From assembly GCF_003601985.1 (NCBI RefSeq), contig NZ_QZXA01000015.1, positions 52,958 through 116,957 on the forward strand: a stretch of DNA of 64,000 nucleotides, given 5' to 3'. Numbering within the stretch: position 1 is the first letter of the stretch; each line of letters opens with the position of its first letter. The translations under genes were made by a program, and so were the position numbers. Below, piece by piece: positions 18,114 through 26,531 of this stretch. The notes beneath the pieces are model-generated. The model had not been told where the DNA came from. It worked only from the letters and a program-made list of their open reading frames with translations, and ran no database searches. Source of the DNA: Mesorhizobium jarvisii. GTDB lineage: Bacteria; Pseudomonadota; Alphaproteobacteria; Rhizobiales; Rhizobiaceae.

Positions 18114-18166
18114 GCTACAGACGAGAAGGGCTTCCGCGACGGCGACGTTCGGGGGCCTTTTTCTTT
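18114..18166 (+). ncRNA. repABC counter-transcribed antisense RNA (incA/ctRNA)
   Basis: A short RNA is predicted from the promoter just upstream (start about 18114) to a T-rich run near 18160-18166. Its end is a strong hairpin: GAAGG plus GCTTCCG pairs (with G-U pairs) with CGGGGGC plus CTTTTTC, then TTTT. Family knowledge: this ctRNA pairs with the repB-repC leader and blocks repC expression, setting copy number and incompatibility. Exact ends are inferred, not seen. Confidence 0.8.
18126..18166 (+). terminator. Intrinsic terminator of the ctRNA
   Basis: A roughly 11-12 bp stem with a GACGGCGACG-type loop, followed by CTTTTTCTTTT. The same structure in the repABC mRNA orientation would sit in the repC leader, consistent with the attenuation mechanism known for repABC. 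Confidence 0.7.
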
Positions 18167-18173
18167 TGCGGTT

Positions 18174-19139
18174 TCAGTCTCCCGTTTTCTTTGACATTTC
18201 CGATTGCCGGAAAGCTTCGAAAAGCTCGTCCAGCCGTTCGGTGATGAAAGCACCGAACGGCGAGGCTTCCCTCGCTTTCAGGGCAAGCGTGAACACTTTT
18301 CCGGTGTCGGTGATCTTGGCCCGCACCGAGCTGTCCTGCGGCGCCCAGTCCTTTTCTCGTGTCTTGGGCGCAGCCCGCGAGCGTTTCGCCGGCGCGCTCA
18401 GGAAGTCGAAAAGGAGCGCAAATCGTGCGTCACTGCTTGGCCCCGCGAAACCAGCGCTCTTCACATAGTCTACCGCCCTGCCCGCGTTCCCTGGATGCTC
18501 CATGAGCTTGGCCAGTTGCCACCATCTGTCCCGACCGACGGCCTTGGCCGCGCCAACCGCCACGATGACTGGCTCGGGAATATTGCCGGTCACGGAGCGC
18601 ATCTTCGAGAAGGTCGTGTCATCGAGCGCCAAAGCGGACTTCACCGTGTCCGAGGTGTGGCCGCGCTTGAGAATGCGATCGGCAAACAGGGTCCTTTCGA
18701 TGAAGGACAAATTGGCCCTGGCGGCATTCTCCTGGCCCTGGGCGATGACATGGTCCTCGTCGCCCATCTTCTTGACGACGGCGCGGACGGGCCTTCCCAA
18801 CTGGCGGGCAACCTTGACGCGGCGATGGCCGAATACTGTCTGGAATCGCCCTGAAACCTCCGGATGCGGTCTGACCAGGATCGGAGAATCCTGGCCTCTT
18901 TCCCGAATTGCCGACAGCAACTCCTGATACGCCTGATCGTCTTCTTCCAGGCGGTCCGAGACGAACGAGGTGTCAACCATGGCAGGATCGAGATCGACGA
19001 CCGAATTCTTGGAGAGCTCCTCGAAGGATTGCATGATCGAACGGGAGGCACCACGAACGGCATACCCCGATACATCCTTGTTATCGGCCACCGCAGCGAC
19101 GGGACCCATCACACTGCCGAAAATATCCTTGCGGGCCAT
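18174..19139 (-). CDS. repB: RepB plasmid partitioning protein (ParB-like)
   Basis: A 321-residue ParB-family protein. The ParB/Srx-like N-terminal region contains ILVRPHPEVSGRFQTVFGHR (about residues 95-115) with the family GHRR box, followed by the central helix-turn-helix region and a C-terminal dimerisation end. RepB binds parS sites and works with RepA to segregate the plasmid. It is the middle gene of the repABC operon, 77 bp after repA, with a parS-like palindrome in that gap. Confidence 0.95.
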   Translation of the reverse strand: MARKDIFGSVMGPVAAVADNKDVSGYAVRGASRSIMQSFEELSKNSVVDLDPAMVDTSFVSDRLEEDDQAYQELLSAIRERGQDSPILVRPHPEVSGRFQTVFGHRRVKVARQLGRPVRAVVKKMGDEDHVIAQGQENAARANLSFIERTLFADRILKRGHTSDTVKSALALDDTTFSKMRSVTGNIPEPVIVAVGAAKAVGRDRWWQLAKLMEHPGNAGRAVDYVKSAGFAGPSSDARFALLFDFLSAPAKRSRAAPKTREKDWAPQDSSVRAKITDTGKVFTLALKAREASPFGAFITERLDELFEAFRQSEMSKKTGD

Positions 19140-19193
19140 TCAACCGCCTCCACACAAGGCTAGCGATCTGATTTTACGAACAAAATAGCCCAT

Positions 19194-19209
19194 CTTTACT
19201 GCCGTAAAG
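19194..19209. promoter_or_regulatory. parS-like palindrome between repA and repB
   Basis: A perfect 16-bp inverted repeat CTTTAC-TGCC-GTAAAG. It shares the inner pattern (TT, C-N-GC-N-G, AA) of the RepB binding site known from repABC plasmids (GTTNNCNGCNGNNAAC) but has different outer bases. A closely similar palindrome lies upstream of repA at 20571-20586. Being at both ends of repA, these are the best centromere candidates here. Confidence 0.65.
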
Positions 19210-19216
19210 TTCGCCA

Positions 19217-20419
19217 TCACGAGCGACCCCACGCACGATGGATGAGTGTGACGACCTCAGCATTCACCGCGTCAAGCGACTCCAGGGCGCGGTCATATGT
19301 GGATCGGGTGAAGGCAGACTTCTCCACCTCGTAAAGCGTCTGCTTGGTGAGGCCCGCATCCGAAATCGCCGTCGACTTCAACATCGGGTTTTCCAGGATC
19401 TGGCCGGCAAGCATCGACTGCATGAAGCCCACCATCTGCGCCTGCGGAATATCGGTCGGTTCGTAGCGCGTGATCAGGTAGCGAAACCAGTCGAGTTCGA
19501 TCGCGGCGCCGGCGGCCTTGATGGTCTTCAATATGCCGCCAAGCATCAGCAGGAACTGGCTCATCGACATGAGGTCGAGCATCTGCGGATGCACGGTAAT
19601 GAGGACCGATGTCGCCGCCGACATTGCAGTCAAAGTCAGATAGCCAAGCTGGGGCGGGCAATCGACAACGACAACATCGTACCGGTCGTCAACCTCCGAC
19701 AGCGCCTTGGCCATGCGCGTGAAGAACTGGCGGCCGGCATTGGAGGTTTTGTCCTGCATGGCGAGTGGCGTGTCGTACTCGTATTCCTGCAGCTCGAGAT
19801 TGGCGGGGATGATGTCGAGACCGGGGAAATTTGTCGGTATGATCACGTCCGCGATCGATCTGCGTTCATCGTCATACCTGATCGCTTCATAAAGCGAGAG
19901 GTTGCGATCGAGCTCGGGCTGGAAGCCATGCAGTGCGGACAGCGAAGCTTGCGGATCAAGATCGATCGCAAGAACCCGATGACCGGTCAGCGCCAGGTGC
20001 TGGGCGAGGTGGGCAGCCGTGGTCGTCTTGCCGCTGCCCCCTTTGAAATTGACCACCGCAACCACCTGGAGCTTATCGCCAAGCTTGCGGTGCGGAACGT
20101 ATTTCTTGACTTCCGTCCTGCCATGCTGGTCCAGGAACTGTCTGAGCTCGAGCATCTGTGTAGCCGTGTAGGAGCGACGGCCGGAAGGACTTTGGTCAGG
20201 CAATGGCCCCTTGCCTTCGAGATGCAGACGCTTCAGATTGTTCTGCGAGACCCCGAGGTAGTGAGCGACCTCCGCCATCGAGAATGTGCGCAGCGTCTTG
20301 GTCGCATTGGGCGGAAATTTCTCCATCCGGAGCTGGTTCAACCGCCGGGAAATCTCGGCGCCCTGTTCGAGGATTTTGTCATCGAACTCGAAACGTGGCA
20401 GCCGCATGGAAACATTCAT
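19217..20419 (-). CDS. repA: RepA plasmid partitioning ATPase (ParA-like)
   Basis: A 400-residue ParA family ATPase. An N-terminal MerR-like helix-turn-helix (SMAEVAHYLGVSQNNLKRLH, about residues 48-67) precedes the deviant Walker A motif NFKGGSGKTTTAAHLAQHLA (about 123-142), and a Walker B-like DVVVVDCPPQLGYLT follows. It drives plasmid segregation with RepB and autoregulates the operon. First gene of repABC; ATG at 20417-20419. A pair of helically phased GGTTAAC repeats and a parS-like palindrome lie upstream. Confidence 0.95.
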   Translation of the reverse strand: MNVSMRLPRFEFDDKILEQGAEISRRLNQLRMEKFPPNATKTLRTFSMAEVAHYLGVSQNNLKRLHLEGKGPLPDQSPSGRRSYTATQMLELRQFLDQHGRTEVKKYVPHRKLGDKLQVVAVVNFKGGSGKTTTAAHLAQHLALTGHRVLAIDLDPQASLSALHGFQPELDRNLSLYEAIRYDDERRSIADVIIPTNFPGLDIIPANLELQEYEYDTPLAMQDKTSNAGRQFFTRMAKALSEVDDRYDVVVVDCPPQLGYLTLTAMSAATSVLITVHPQMLDLMSMSQFLLMLGGILKTIKAAGAAIELDWFRYLITRYEPTDIPQAQMVGFMQSMLAGQILENPMLKSTAISDAGLTKQTLYEVEKSAFTRSTYDRALESLDAVNAEVVTLIHRAWGRS

Positions 20420-20511
20420 TCTCGTCGAAACCTGAATTGGCGCTTTTTGTTAGCAATGCCCACAAGAAGCGCCATTAAGCTCCGATTCGGACTTACCGGC
20501 AAGAAGTTTTG

Positions 20512-20529
20512 GGTTAACAAAAGGTTAAC
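20512..20529. promoter_or_regulatory. Direct GGTTAAC repeats in the repABC promoter region
   Basis: GGTTAAC occurs at 20512-20518 and again at 20523-20529, centre spacing 11 bp, one helical turn. Each holds the GTTAAC palindrome. They lie about 95-110 bp upstream of repA, a plausible place for RepA autoregulation or promoter elements. Confidence 0.4.
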
Positions 20530-20570
20530 GCTGGCCAGACCACGGCCAACCGCGCGCAACGCATCCATAA

Positions 20571-20586
20571 ATTTACCGCAGTAAAA
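20571..20586. promoter_or_regulatory. parS-like palindrome upstream of repA
   Basis: TTTACCGCAGTAAA, a near twin of the palindrome at 19194-19209 (both fit TTTACNGCNGTAAA). It is about 150 bp upstream of the repA start. Confidence 0.6.
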
Positions 20587-21573
20587 ACACCGCAGAACGA
20601 TATTGAAAACAGAGATTTGCGCGGGCTGGAAGCGACCACTCGATAAGCAACGGGAATCGCAGCCGCGATGATGTTGCCAGGACCGCTACGTTGACGCGGA
20701 TTCAGCGACGGATGTCGCGGAGGTCTCGGTTTTGAAATTGGCGGGGTAGGATTTGCGTGTGAAGATTTGTCTCGGCAGTTCGGCACTGGCGGCGTCGAAT
20801 GCCGAAAGGTCGCCAATGTGTAAGGCGGCCGCTGCGTTCTTGCAGAGCCAAGGTTCGGGAAGGGGAGGGGGACGGGCACGTCCGCAGTCGTTTAGGGCAT
20901 GAAAAATTTGCCGGTATATAGCGCAAAAGTTTGAGCTCGACTGGACCTCATACCGTTGCAACGCACATGATGCGTGACGATCGCCATTCCGAAATCGCCG
21001 CAGACGAAGATGGCGATCGAGCGCCCAATCGCCGACCAGGGTGAGCTTCTGGCGGTGCTGGACGGCAGCCAGCATAGTCGGGCCAAGGCCAAAGGCCCTG
21101 AAGACCCTCGCGGATTGTCGCTTCCGGCCTCAACAGCCCATTGTCGGCCGGCGCTTTGATGGGCAGGGGGCGCTTTATCTGGAGAAGCCGCGCCAAGAGA
21201 TTCTGGCCCAGGGACAAGGCCATTTCCGACGCCGTGGAGCAGAGCATGATTTTCCGCACGTCATTGGCATTGAGTTCGCGGTTACAGCCGTTACCACTGC
21301 TTCGGCGCTGGCTCGCCGGTCTTGTCGGCGACTCACTCTCGGACAGGGGCGATATCGGGCGCGAGGTTCTGCGTTTTAACGCAACCGCTGCGCAGCTAGC
21401 GTCGACGATTTCCTGACAGTCAAGCGCTGGGCTTATAGAGGGCTTCGAATTCTCAGCCGTTTGGACGGCCCGCAGACCGACTTTGAAAGAGGGCGGCAAC
21501 GGGTCCCGGCTGGAGATGCCGCATGGCGAAACGAGTGAAGGATGCCCATCGCCAGGAAGCTCACTTCATGCAT
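20587..21573. other. Nearly 1 kb without a supported gene
   Basis: Open frames exist on both strands (for example 20948-21499 minus, 21141-21416 plus) but they overlap each other, lack good ribosome-binding sites, are rich in Arg, Pro and Ser, and match no family I know. The repABC promoter lies at its left end. It probably contains remnants of former genes between the replicator and the signalling block. Confidence 0.3.
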
Positions 21574-23352
21574 CTAGTCCTGATTGGCAACGGAAGGATC
21601 CACTCCGGCCAACGGCGCTTCCAGGTTCCATGTGATCCCCTGCGGACCATATTCAAGATTTCCGTGCCCACCCACAGCCTCAGGTGCAACCCGTTTCAGG
21701 ACCACGCTTCCAAAGCCGCCGTGTGCGATGGTGCCGACACGCGGCCCATCGGTTTCGGCCCAGGTCAGGTGAAACAACCGCTTTGCTCCCGAACCCGTGA
21801 TACTCCATGTAACAGAAATCTGACCGTCATCGCCCGAGAGTACGCCGTATTTCGCCGAGTTGGTCGCGAGTTCGTGGAACGCAATTCCGAGATATTGGAC
21901 CGCATTGGGACCAAGCACAAACGACGGGCCCGACATATTGATGATCTCACCGCGTGGGAATGGCTGGGCCTGCGCCGCCAACAGCTCACTGATGGCCGCG
22001 CCCTTCCAGTCGGCCGAAACAAGCAGGTCGTGGGAGCGCGACAACGCCATGATGCGCTCGCGCACCTGCGATTCAAATTGCCTGGGCGTCTCCGATCGTT
22101 TGTTGGTCTCCCGTATCATCGACAGGATAACAGAATACTGGTTTTTCACCCGGTGATTGACCTCGCGCATCAACGTGCGGATACGTTGCTCGTTTTCCCT
22201 AGCCGATGTGATGTCGCGCGCAATCTTTGAGGCACCGACGATCTGCCCTGTTGCGTTGCGCACAGGCGATATGGTCAGCGATACCGGCACCAGGCTGCCG
22301 TCCTTGCGCCGACGTATCGTTTCATATGTGTCGACGCGCTCCCCACGGCGGAGGCGCTCAAGGATACGAGGTTCCTCGTCCAGGTGGTCATCAGGGATAA
22401 GCATGGTGACCGACTTGCCGATCGCTTCGCTGGCGGAATAGCCAAAGAGCTTTTCGGCGCCTCTATTCCAGCTCTTTATGATCGCGTTGAGATCCTTGCT
22501 GATGATAGCGTCAAATGAGGATTCCACGATCGCCGAAAGGTGCTGCCTGGTTTCTTCGGCACGCTGGCGGTCCGTCAAGTCGAGCAGCATATTCACCGCG
22601 CCAACGAGGCGGCCCTGCTCATCGCGCAGCGGTGTGGGGTAGGGCATGAACGGAAAAAAGGACCCGTCCGGACGCTGCGCTACAGCCTGCTGGTCGCGGA
22701 CCGGCCGGTTCTCCTTGAGGGTGATCGCCATCGGGCATTCGTCGTGCGGCAGCTCCTTGCCGTCGGTGGTGAACAGCTTGAACGTGACACACCATTTGTC
22801 CTTGCCGACCTGAGGCTCCCGCCCTGCCAGATCGGCAGCGGCTCGATTGTAGTAGGTAATGATCCCATTCTGGTCAGTCGTGTAGATGGCGACCGGAAGG
22901 CCATCGAGAATCTGGTGATAGGTGTTGTCCTGCCGCCTGAGTTCTTTGCGCGTCCGCTCAAGGTCGGTTACATCGACGGTAAAGCATCTGGTGTTGACCA
23001 GCTTACCGTCGCGGAAGTGACCGCTCGACGTGAGTTCGACGTGCTTGATGGATCCATCGCTGGCTCGCAAACGCGCCGGATATCTGGCAATCTTCTCACC
23101 ACGGGAAAGCCTACTCCAAATGTCGACGATAACGTCCCGGTCGGGATAAAACTCCGCAATGTCATGGCCGATATAGTCCTCTGGACGATAGCCTAGGAGA
23201 TCGAACTCCGCCTTGTTGGCATGCAAGATTAGGCCATCCGCGCTCACCAGATGGAGCGCTATGGCCCCGTTTTCGAAAAAATCCTGATAGTCGAGGTTAC
23301 TGTCTGGGACCGTTCCCGCCTGTGGTAGTTCAGTCAGCGGCAGTTCACTCAT
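21574..23352 (-). CDS. PAS-domain HWE-family sensor histidine kinase
   Basis: A 592-residue soluble kinase with no membrane segment. Three PAS domains are visible at about residues 22-135, 143-265 (TDQNGIITYYNRAAADLAG) and 275-390 (SKDLNAIIKSWNRGAEKLFG). The HWE kinase core begins at MREVNHRVKNQYSVILSM, with the N-box FHELATNSAKYGVL and the G1 box LTWAETDGP carrying the W-x-E of this class. HWE kinases commonly feed the alphaproteobacterial general stress pathway. An exact EcfG promoter lies 26 nt upstream, so it may be part of a feedback loop. It is divergent from the PRC-barrel gene. Confidence 0.92.
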   Translation of the reverse strand: MSELPLTELPQAGTVPDSNLDYQDFFENGAIALHLVSADGLILHANKAEFDLLGYRPEDYIGHDIAEFYPDRDVIVDIWSRLSRGEKIARYPARLRASDGSIKHVELTSSGHFRDGKLVNTRCFTVDVTDLERTRKELRRQDNTYHQILDGLPVAIYTTDQNGIITYYNRAAADLAGREPQVGKDKWCVTFKLFTTDGKELPHDECPMAITLKENRPVRDQQAVAQRPDGSFFPFMPYPTPLRDEQGRLVGAVNMLLDLTDRQRAEETRQHLSAIVESSFDAIISKDLNAIIKSWNRGAEKLFGYSASEAIGKSVTMLIPDDHLDEEPRILERLRRGERVDTYETIRRRKDGSLVPVSLTISPVRNATGQIVGASKIARDITSARENEQRIRTLMREVNHRVKNQYSVILSMIRETNKRSETPRQFESQVRERIMALSRSHDLLVSADWKGAAISELLAAQAQPFPRGEIINMSGPSFVLGPNAVQYLGIAFHELATNSAKYGVLSGDDGQISVTWSITGSGAKRLFHLTWAETDGPRVGTIAHGGFGSVVLKRVAPEAVGGHGNLEYGPQGITWNLEAPLAGVDPSVANQD

Positions 23353-23378
23353 AACAGGTCCCCGATGTAACCGGACCT

Positions 23379-23403
23379 AACGCGCCGTATAAACGATCGT
23401 TCC
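23379..23403 (-). promoter_or_regulatory. EcfG-type promoter of the PAS/HWE kinase (exact)
   Basis: Minus strand GGAAC, 16 nt, CGTT. The -10 ends 26 nt before the kinase ATG. Confidence 0.75.
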
Positions 23404-23530
23404 AAGTCGCTGCCTGCATACGATTTGCCAAGAACCCACCTTCAGGGGTGAACAACTTGTGCTGAGGGGGCTCCCATTTCCTCGGGCCAGCGCCTCACAG
23501 GGACCCCTTCTTCGGCTGCCGGGTGTCGTG

Positions 23531-23555
23531 GGAACCTCGATCAACGCATCCCGTT
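23531..23555 (+). promoter_or_regulatory. EcfG-type promoter of the PRC-barrel gene (exact)
   Basis: Plus strand GGAAC, 16 nt, CGTT, 75 nt upstream of the ATG at 23630. With the promoter at 23379-23403 it forms a divergent pair of stress promoters. Confidence 0.75.
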
Positions 23556-23629
23556 GTGATGCATCAAGTTGCCGTCCTGTCTGGAAAACGGGCAGGGCGC
23601 GCGCGACAACAACACAAAGGATAACCACA

Positions 23630-24460
23630 ATGAGCTACAAAACTCTCGCTGCCGCCACCGCACTTGCAACCCTAATTGCCTCAGGGGCCTTTGCCGCGAA
23701 CGTCGTGACATCGGCGCCCGCGGATAACAATGCTGCGACAACCGCCGCGGTTGCCCCAAATGGCAGCCTTGCTTCCAAAATAATCGGCGCTTCAGTTTAT
23801 AACGGGACGGATGCTAATGCTCAGACGATCGGCAAGGTCAATGACGTCCTCCTTGCGAAGGACGGCAAGGCCCAGTCGCTCATCATCGGCGTCGGGGGCT
23901 TTCTCGGCATCGGCGAAAAGAATGTCGCTTTCGACTTCAACAAGGCCCAGTGGGCCGAAAAGGACGGCAAGCGCTGGCTCGTGATCAAGACCACCAAGGA
24001 AGATCTCCAGGCTCAGCCGAACTTCGATTCGAAGGCCTACGATCCAACCACGGCTTCCAACACAGCCCCCGCACCAACGACAGTGGCGCCTGACTCAACC
24101 ACCACCGGGGCGGTCGACAAGACGGCACTGACCGCCGTCCCGATCGACAAGGTCCGGGCCGAGGATCTGGTCGGCACGACTGTCTATGGCGCCAACGACG
24201 CCAAGGTTGGAAAGATCGGCGACGTTGTCCTGACGGGCGACAAGAAAGTCGACGCCGTCCTTATCGATGTCGGTGGGTTCCTCGGGATAGGCGCCAAGGA
24301 GGTGGCCATTGGCATGGACAACCTCAAGTTCATGACGGACAAGTCGGGAAATAGGTACCTATATACGAATTTTACAAAAGAGCAGTTTAATGCGCAGCCG
24401 GCCTATGAAAAAGGCACTTACGCAAGCGCGCGCGACAAACAACGGATGATTGCAAACTAA
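23630..24460 (+). CDS. Exported protein with two PRC-barrel domains
   Basis: A 276-residue protein with an N-terminal signal peptide (MSYKTLAAATALATLIASGA then FAANVV). Two PRC-barrel domains follow, at about residues 45-125 and 165-255, each with the diagnostic GVGGFLGIGEKNVAF or VGGFLGIGAKEVAI turn, separated by a Pro/Thr-rich linker. Likely periplasmic; the function of such tandem PRC-barrel proteins is unknown but they are typical stress-regulon members in rhizobia. The frame extends upstream but the ATG at 23630 has AAAGG before it and begins the signal peptide. Confidence 0.92.
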   Translation: MSYKTLAAATALATLIASGAFAANVVTSAPADNNAATTAAVAPNGSLASKIIGASVYNGTDANAQTIGKVNDVLLAKDGKAQSLIIGVGGFLGIGEKNVAFDFNKAQWAEKDGKRWLVIKTTKEDLQAQPNFDSKAYDPTTASNTAPAPTTVAPDSTTTGAVDKTALTAVPIDKVRAEDLVGTTVYGANDAKVGKIGDVVLTGDKKVDAVLIDVGGFLGIGAKEVAIGMDNLKFMTDKSGNRYLYTNFTKEQFNAQPAYEKGTYASARDKQRMIAN

Positions 24461-24607
24461 AGTTTCTTTGGTCTATCCGTTGAGTAGATCTTCGCGGCCC
24501 GGTTCGTACCGACTGGGTCGCGGGTGATCATTCGGGGGGCGAATAGTATTGCGCTTCGCGAAACTTCGGAGGCGAGGTACCGCGCTTCCTCCAAGACTCG
24601 TCTTCCA

Positions 24608-25135
24608 TCAGTGCGCCGCTCTGACAAGCCGTTCAAGCGTCCTGAAGTCGTCCAAATCCTCGTATGGCGTCAGATCCAAGTCGGCCGGGACGCGTGTCAG
24701 CTTTTCCTGGTCGATCGGCTTTTCATGGGCCTTCATCAATCGTTGGTAGGCTCGCCATGCTAGACCCGCCCCTCGCACGGCGTCGCGCTCGGCGCGCAAC
24801 GCAATCTGGTGCGCGTGCAGGTAGTGGAGCCGTAGCTCGTCGAGCAAGGCTTTTTCGACGACTTCGTGCGTTACCAAGAACCGCGCTAGCCTGAAGTTCC
24901 GTCCCCTCCAAGACAGTGTCCGGGGCAGGTGCCGGTCGATGTAGACGGTCTTCGCGTCGTCGCTGTAGCCGGCAATATATGGAATGTCGTAGTCGTGGCT
25001 AATGTTGACGCGCCTATACAGTGCCGTCACGACGTCAGCCAGGACGCGATCATCCACCTCCTCGGAGGTGTGGGGAACTTCGTTGTCGATCTTCAAGGCG
25101 CTAGATCCTTTGGCACCACGAATCACGCTCTGCAT
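24608..25135 (-). CDS. hypothetical protein with HExxE motif, 175 aa
   Basis: Starts MQSVIRGAKGSSALKIDNEV. The conserved-looking centre is DIPYIAGYSDDAKTVYIDRH, then RFLVTHEVVEKALLDELRLH and YLHAHQIALRAERDAVRGAG. The HEVVE plus downstream histidines recall a zinc-protease-like site but it is not the classical HExxH, so no activity is claimed. It resembles hypothetical proteins found in phages and rhizobia. An upstream in-frame start at 25222 exists; 25135 is chosen for its upstream GGAG-like element. An exact EcfG promoter lies about 190 nt upstream with a hairpin in the leader. Confidence 0.75.
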   Translation of the reverse strand: MQSVIRGAKGSSALKIDNEVPHTSEEVDDRVLADVVTALYRRVNISHDYDIPYIAGYSDDAKTVYIDRHLPRTLSWRGRNFRLARFLVTHEVVEKALLDELRLHYLHAHQIALRAERDAVRGAGLAWRAYQRLMKAHEKPIDQEKLTRVPADLDLTPYEDLDDFRTLERLVRAAH

Positions 25136-25256
25136 GAAAGGCTCCGATCGCGCAGTCAGCTGGCTTGGACGCAGAAGGGAATAGCCGCTTCCTCGCTCTC
25201 TGCCGGGGCTGGAAAGCCGCATTGGTCAGTCGAGCCGCGCCTTTAGTGTCCTGGGT

Positions 25257-25284
25257 GGCCCGCGCTCCCAGCACAGCGCGGGCC
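25257..25284. repeat. Perfect 10-bp inverted repeat in leader
   Basis: GGCCCGCGCT and AGCGCGGGCC separated by 8 nt. It would form a very stable hairpin between the EcfG promoter at 25329-25353 and the hypothetical gene at 24608-25135. No T-run follows, so a leader structure rather than a terminator. Confidence 0.5.
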
Positions 25285-25328
25285 GAGCATGCCAGCGGCG
25301 ACACCAGGAAAGACGCCGCACGGCATTG

Positions 25329-25353
25329 AACGTAGACCCCGAGGGTAAGTTCC
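25329..25353 (-). promoter_or_regulatory. EcfG-type promoter (exact), long leader
   Basis: Minus strand GGAAC, 16 nt, CGTT. The next same-strand gene starts about 190 nt downstream (or 107 nt if the 25222 start is used). Confidence 0.65.
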
Positions 25354-25695
25354 CTTTGGGCGTCCGATACCAGCCTCGGTGCCGCCACACCTCGGAGAAA
25401 GTCGCAGGCTGTTTTTATTTGCGGGTTGTTCGCGGCGGCCGGCGCAATCTGCGTTAAGCATCGGACGGTGCAGGGTCTGCCAGCCGGAAAGTCGATCGGG
25501 ACCGTGCTGCCGGTAAGTCCAGCTACCGAAAAGGGCCTCGACGAGATGACTTCCGCCAGCGACCGTGGCGCAAGGACTGGGCGTCGACCGCGACTACTAG
25601 GTGAGCCGATGGTCGTTTGTCTCATCGCGTCTGGCCCGGGCCTACGTGGAGGATGTCCGTCGACGCGGAAGGGCCTACGAAACGAATCCGGCGGG

Positions 25696-25719
25696 GAGGG
25701 GTCCCAAACGGGACCCCTC
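25696..25719. terminator. Hairpin 12 bp past the second DUF892 gene
   Basis: GAGGGGTCCC, loop AAAC, GGGACCCCTC: a perfect 10-bp stem just beyond the stop at 25731. It lacks a T-run, so it may act as an mRNA-end stabiliser rather than a classical terminator. Confidence 0.55.
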
Positions 25720-25730
25720 GAATGACCGGA

Positions 25731-26255
25731 TCAGGCGGCCTGCTGTTCGGCAGCTCGGTCGTTCACGCCCGCATCGCCAAGCGACGTCAGTGCTTCGTCG
25801 GTGGCTTTTTCTTCTTCCAGGTTGGCGTTGAGCAGTTCCGCGACGTCATCCCTACCAAGAGATGTCGCCCACGCAATCAAAGTGCCATAGCGGGCGATCT
25901 CGTAGTGCTCGACGGCCTGCGCGGCGCCAACCAGCCCGGCGTCCAAAGAGACCGAGCCTTTGTAGTCCTCGAGAATCTCGGATCCTTCCTCGAGTATGCC
26001 ATCGATGGCCGGACAGGTCTTGCCTCGGGCCGCCGTGCCGAGAATCTCAAATACTTCTTCCAGCCGTTCGACTTGGCCTTCGGTCTCCGCAAGATGCTTT
26101 TCAAAGGCGGCGGTGACCTGCTGGTCCTCCGCGCCCCTTGCCATCTTCGGCAACGCCTTCAGGATTTTTTTCTCTGCATAATAGATATCTCTCAGGCCAT
26201 CGAGAAACATGTCCTCAAGGCCTTTATTGGCGATTGCCTTCTTCGTAGCTGCCAT
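25731..26255 (-). CDS. DUF892 ferritin-like protein (second copy)
   Basis: A 174-residue DUF892 protein starting MAATKKAIANKGLEDMFLDG, continuing LRDIYYAEKKILKALPKMA, with the ferritin-like helices FEKHLAETEGQVERLEEVFE, AAQAVEHYEIARYGTLIAWA and LEEEKATDEALTSL. It shares the family plan with the gene at 4808-5284 but is clearly diverged. The ATG at 26253-26255 has AAGGAG ten nt upstream. A near-consensus EcfG promoter (GGAAC-N16-AGTT) lies 46 nt upstream, and it is divergent from the sigma factor gene. Confidence 0.93.
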   Translation of the reverse strand: MAATKKAIANKGLEDMFLDGLRDIYYAEKKILKALPKMARGAEDQQVTAAFEKHLAETEGQVERLEEVFEILGTAARGKTCPAIDGILEEGSEILEDYKGSVSLDAGLVGAAQAVEHYEIARYGTLIAWATSLGRDDVAELLNANLEEEKATDEALTSLGDAGVNDRAAEQQAA

Positions 26256-26300
26256 TGCGATGTTCTCCTTGTTCATGAGCCCGTTGCGGGTAAGGTTCCC

Positions 26301-26325
26301 AACTTCATCGGGCCTGCGAGGTTCC
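26301..26325 (-). promoter_or_regulatory. EcfG-like promoter of the DUF892 gene (one mismatch)
   Basis: Minus strand GGAAC, 16 nt, AGTT, 46 nt before the ATG. It has the same -10 variant as the prkA promoter candidate. Confidence 0.5.
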
Positions 26326-26470
26326 CACAGCAATTAACAAGGTCGGCCTTTTGCTGGGCGACCTGACGTCGCGGACTCTGAACAGCCAGGGAGTTCATGC
26401 CGGGCAGCGCCGGTTTTGACGTTCAACATGCGAACCCGTTGGTAAATTTCCAGGAGGTGTCGCGAGCTGA

Positions 26471-26495
26471 GGAACGATCCAAATTCCCCTGCATT
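26471..26495 (+). promoter_or_regulatory. EcfG-like promoter upstream of the sigma factor (one mismatch)
   Basis: GGAAC, 16 nt, CATT. The downstream GTG at 26532 with GGAG seven nt before it fits this promoter, whereas the longest open frame starts before it. Suggests autoregulation. Confidence 0.4.
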
Positions 26496-26531
26496 AAGGG
26501 GCCTAGATTGGACAGCCTTTGGAGCTCGCCG

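Larger units (their letters stand above)
25136..25730. other. Long leader and intergenic region
   Basis: Contains the EcfG promoter at 25329-25353, a leader hairpin at 25257-25284 and a terminator-like hairpin at 25696-25719. Open frames here are short, Arg/Pro-rich and unsupported. Confidence 0.4.

Noticed and set aside
19238..20584. Long plus-strand frame (448 codons) opposite repA
   Set aside because: Antisense shadow of repA; no start signal and no family features.
20948..21499. Possible transposase remnant near repA
   Set aside because: Neither strand gave a recognisable transposase motif or terminal repeats.
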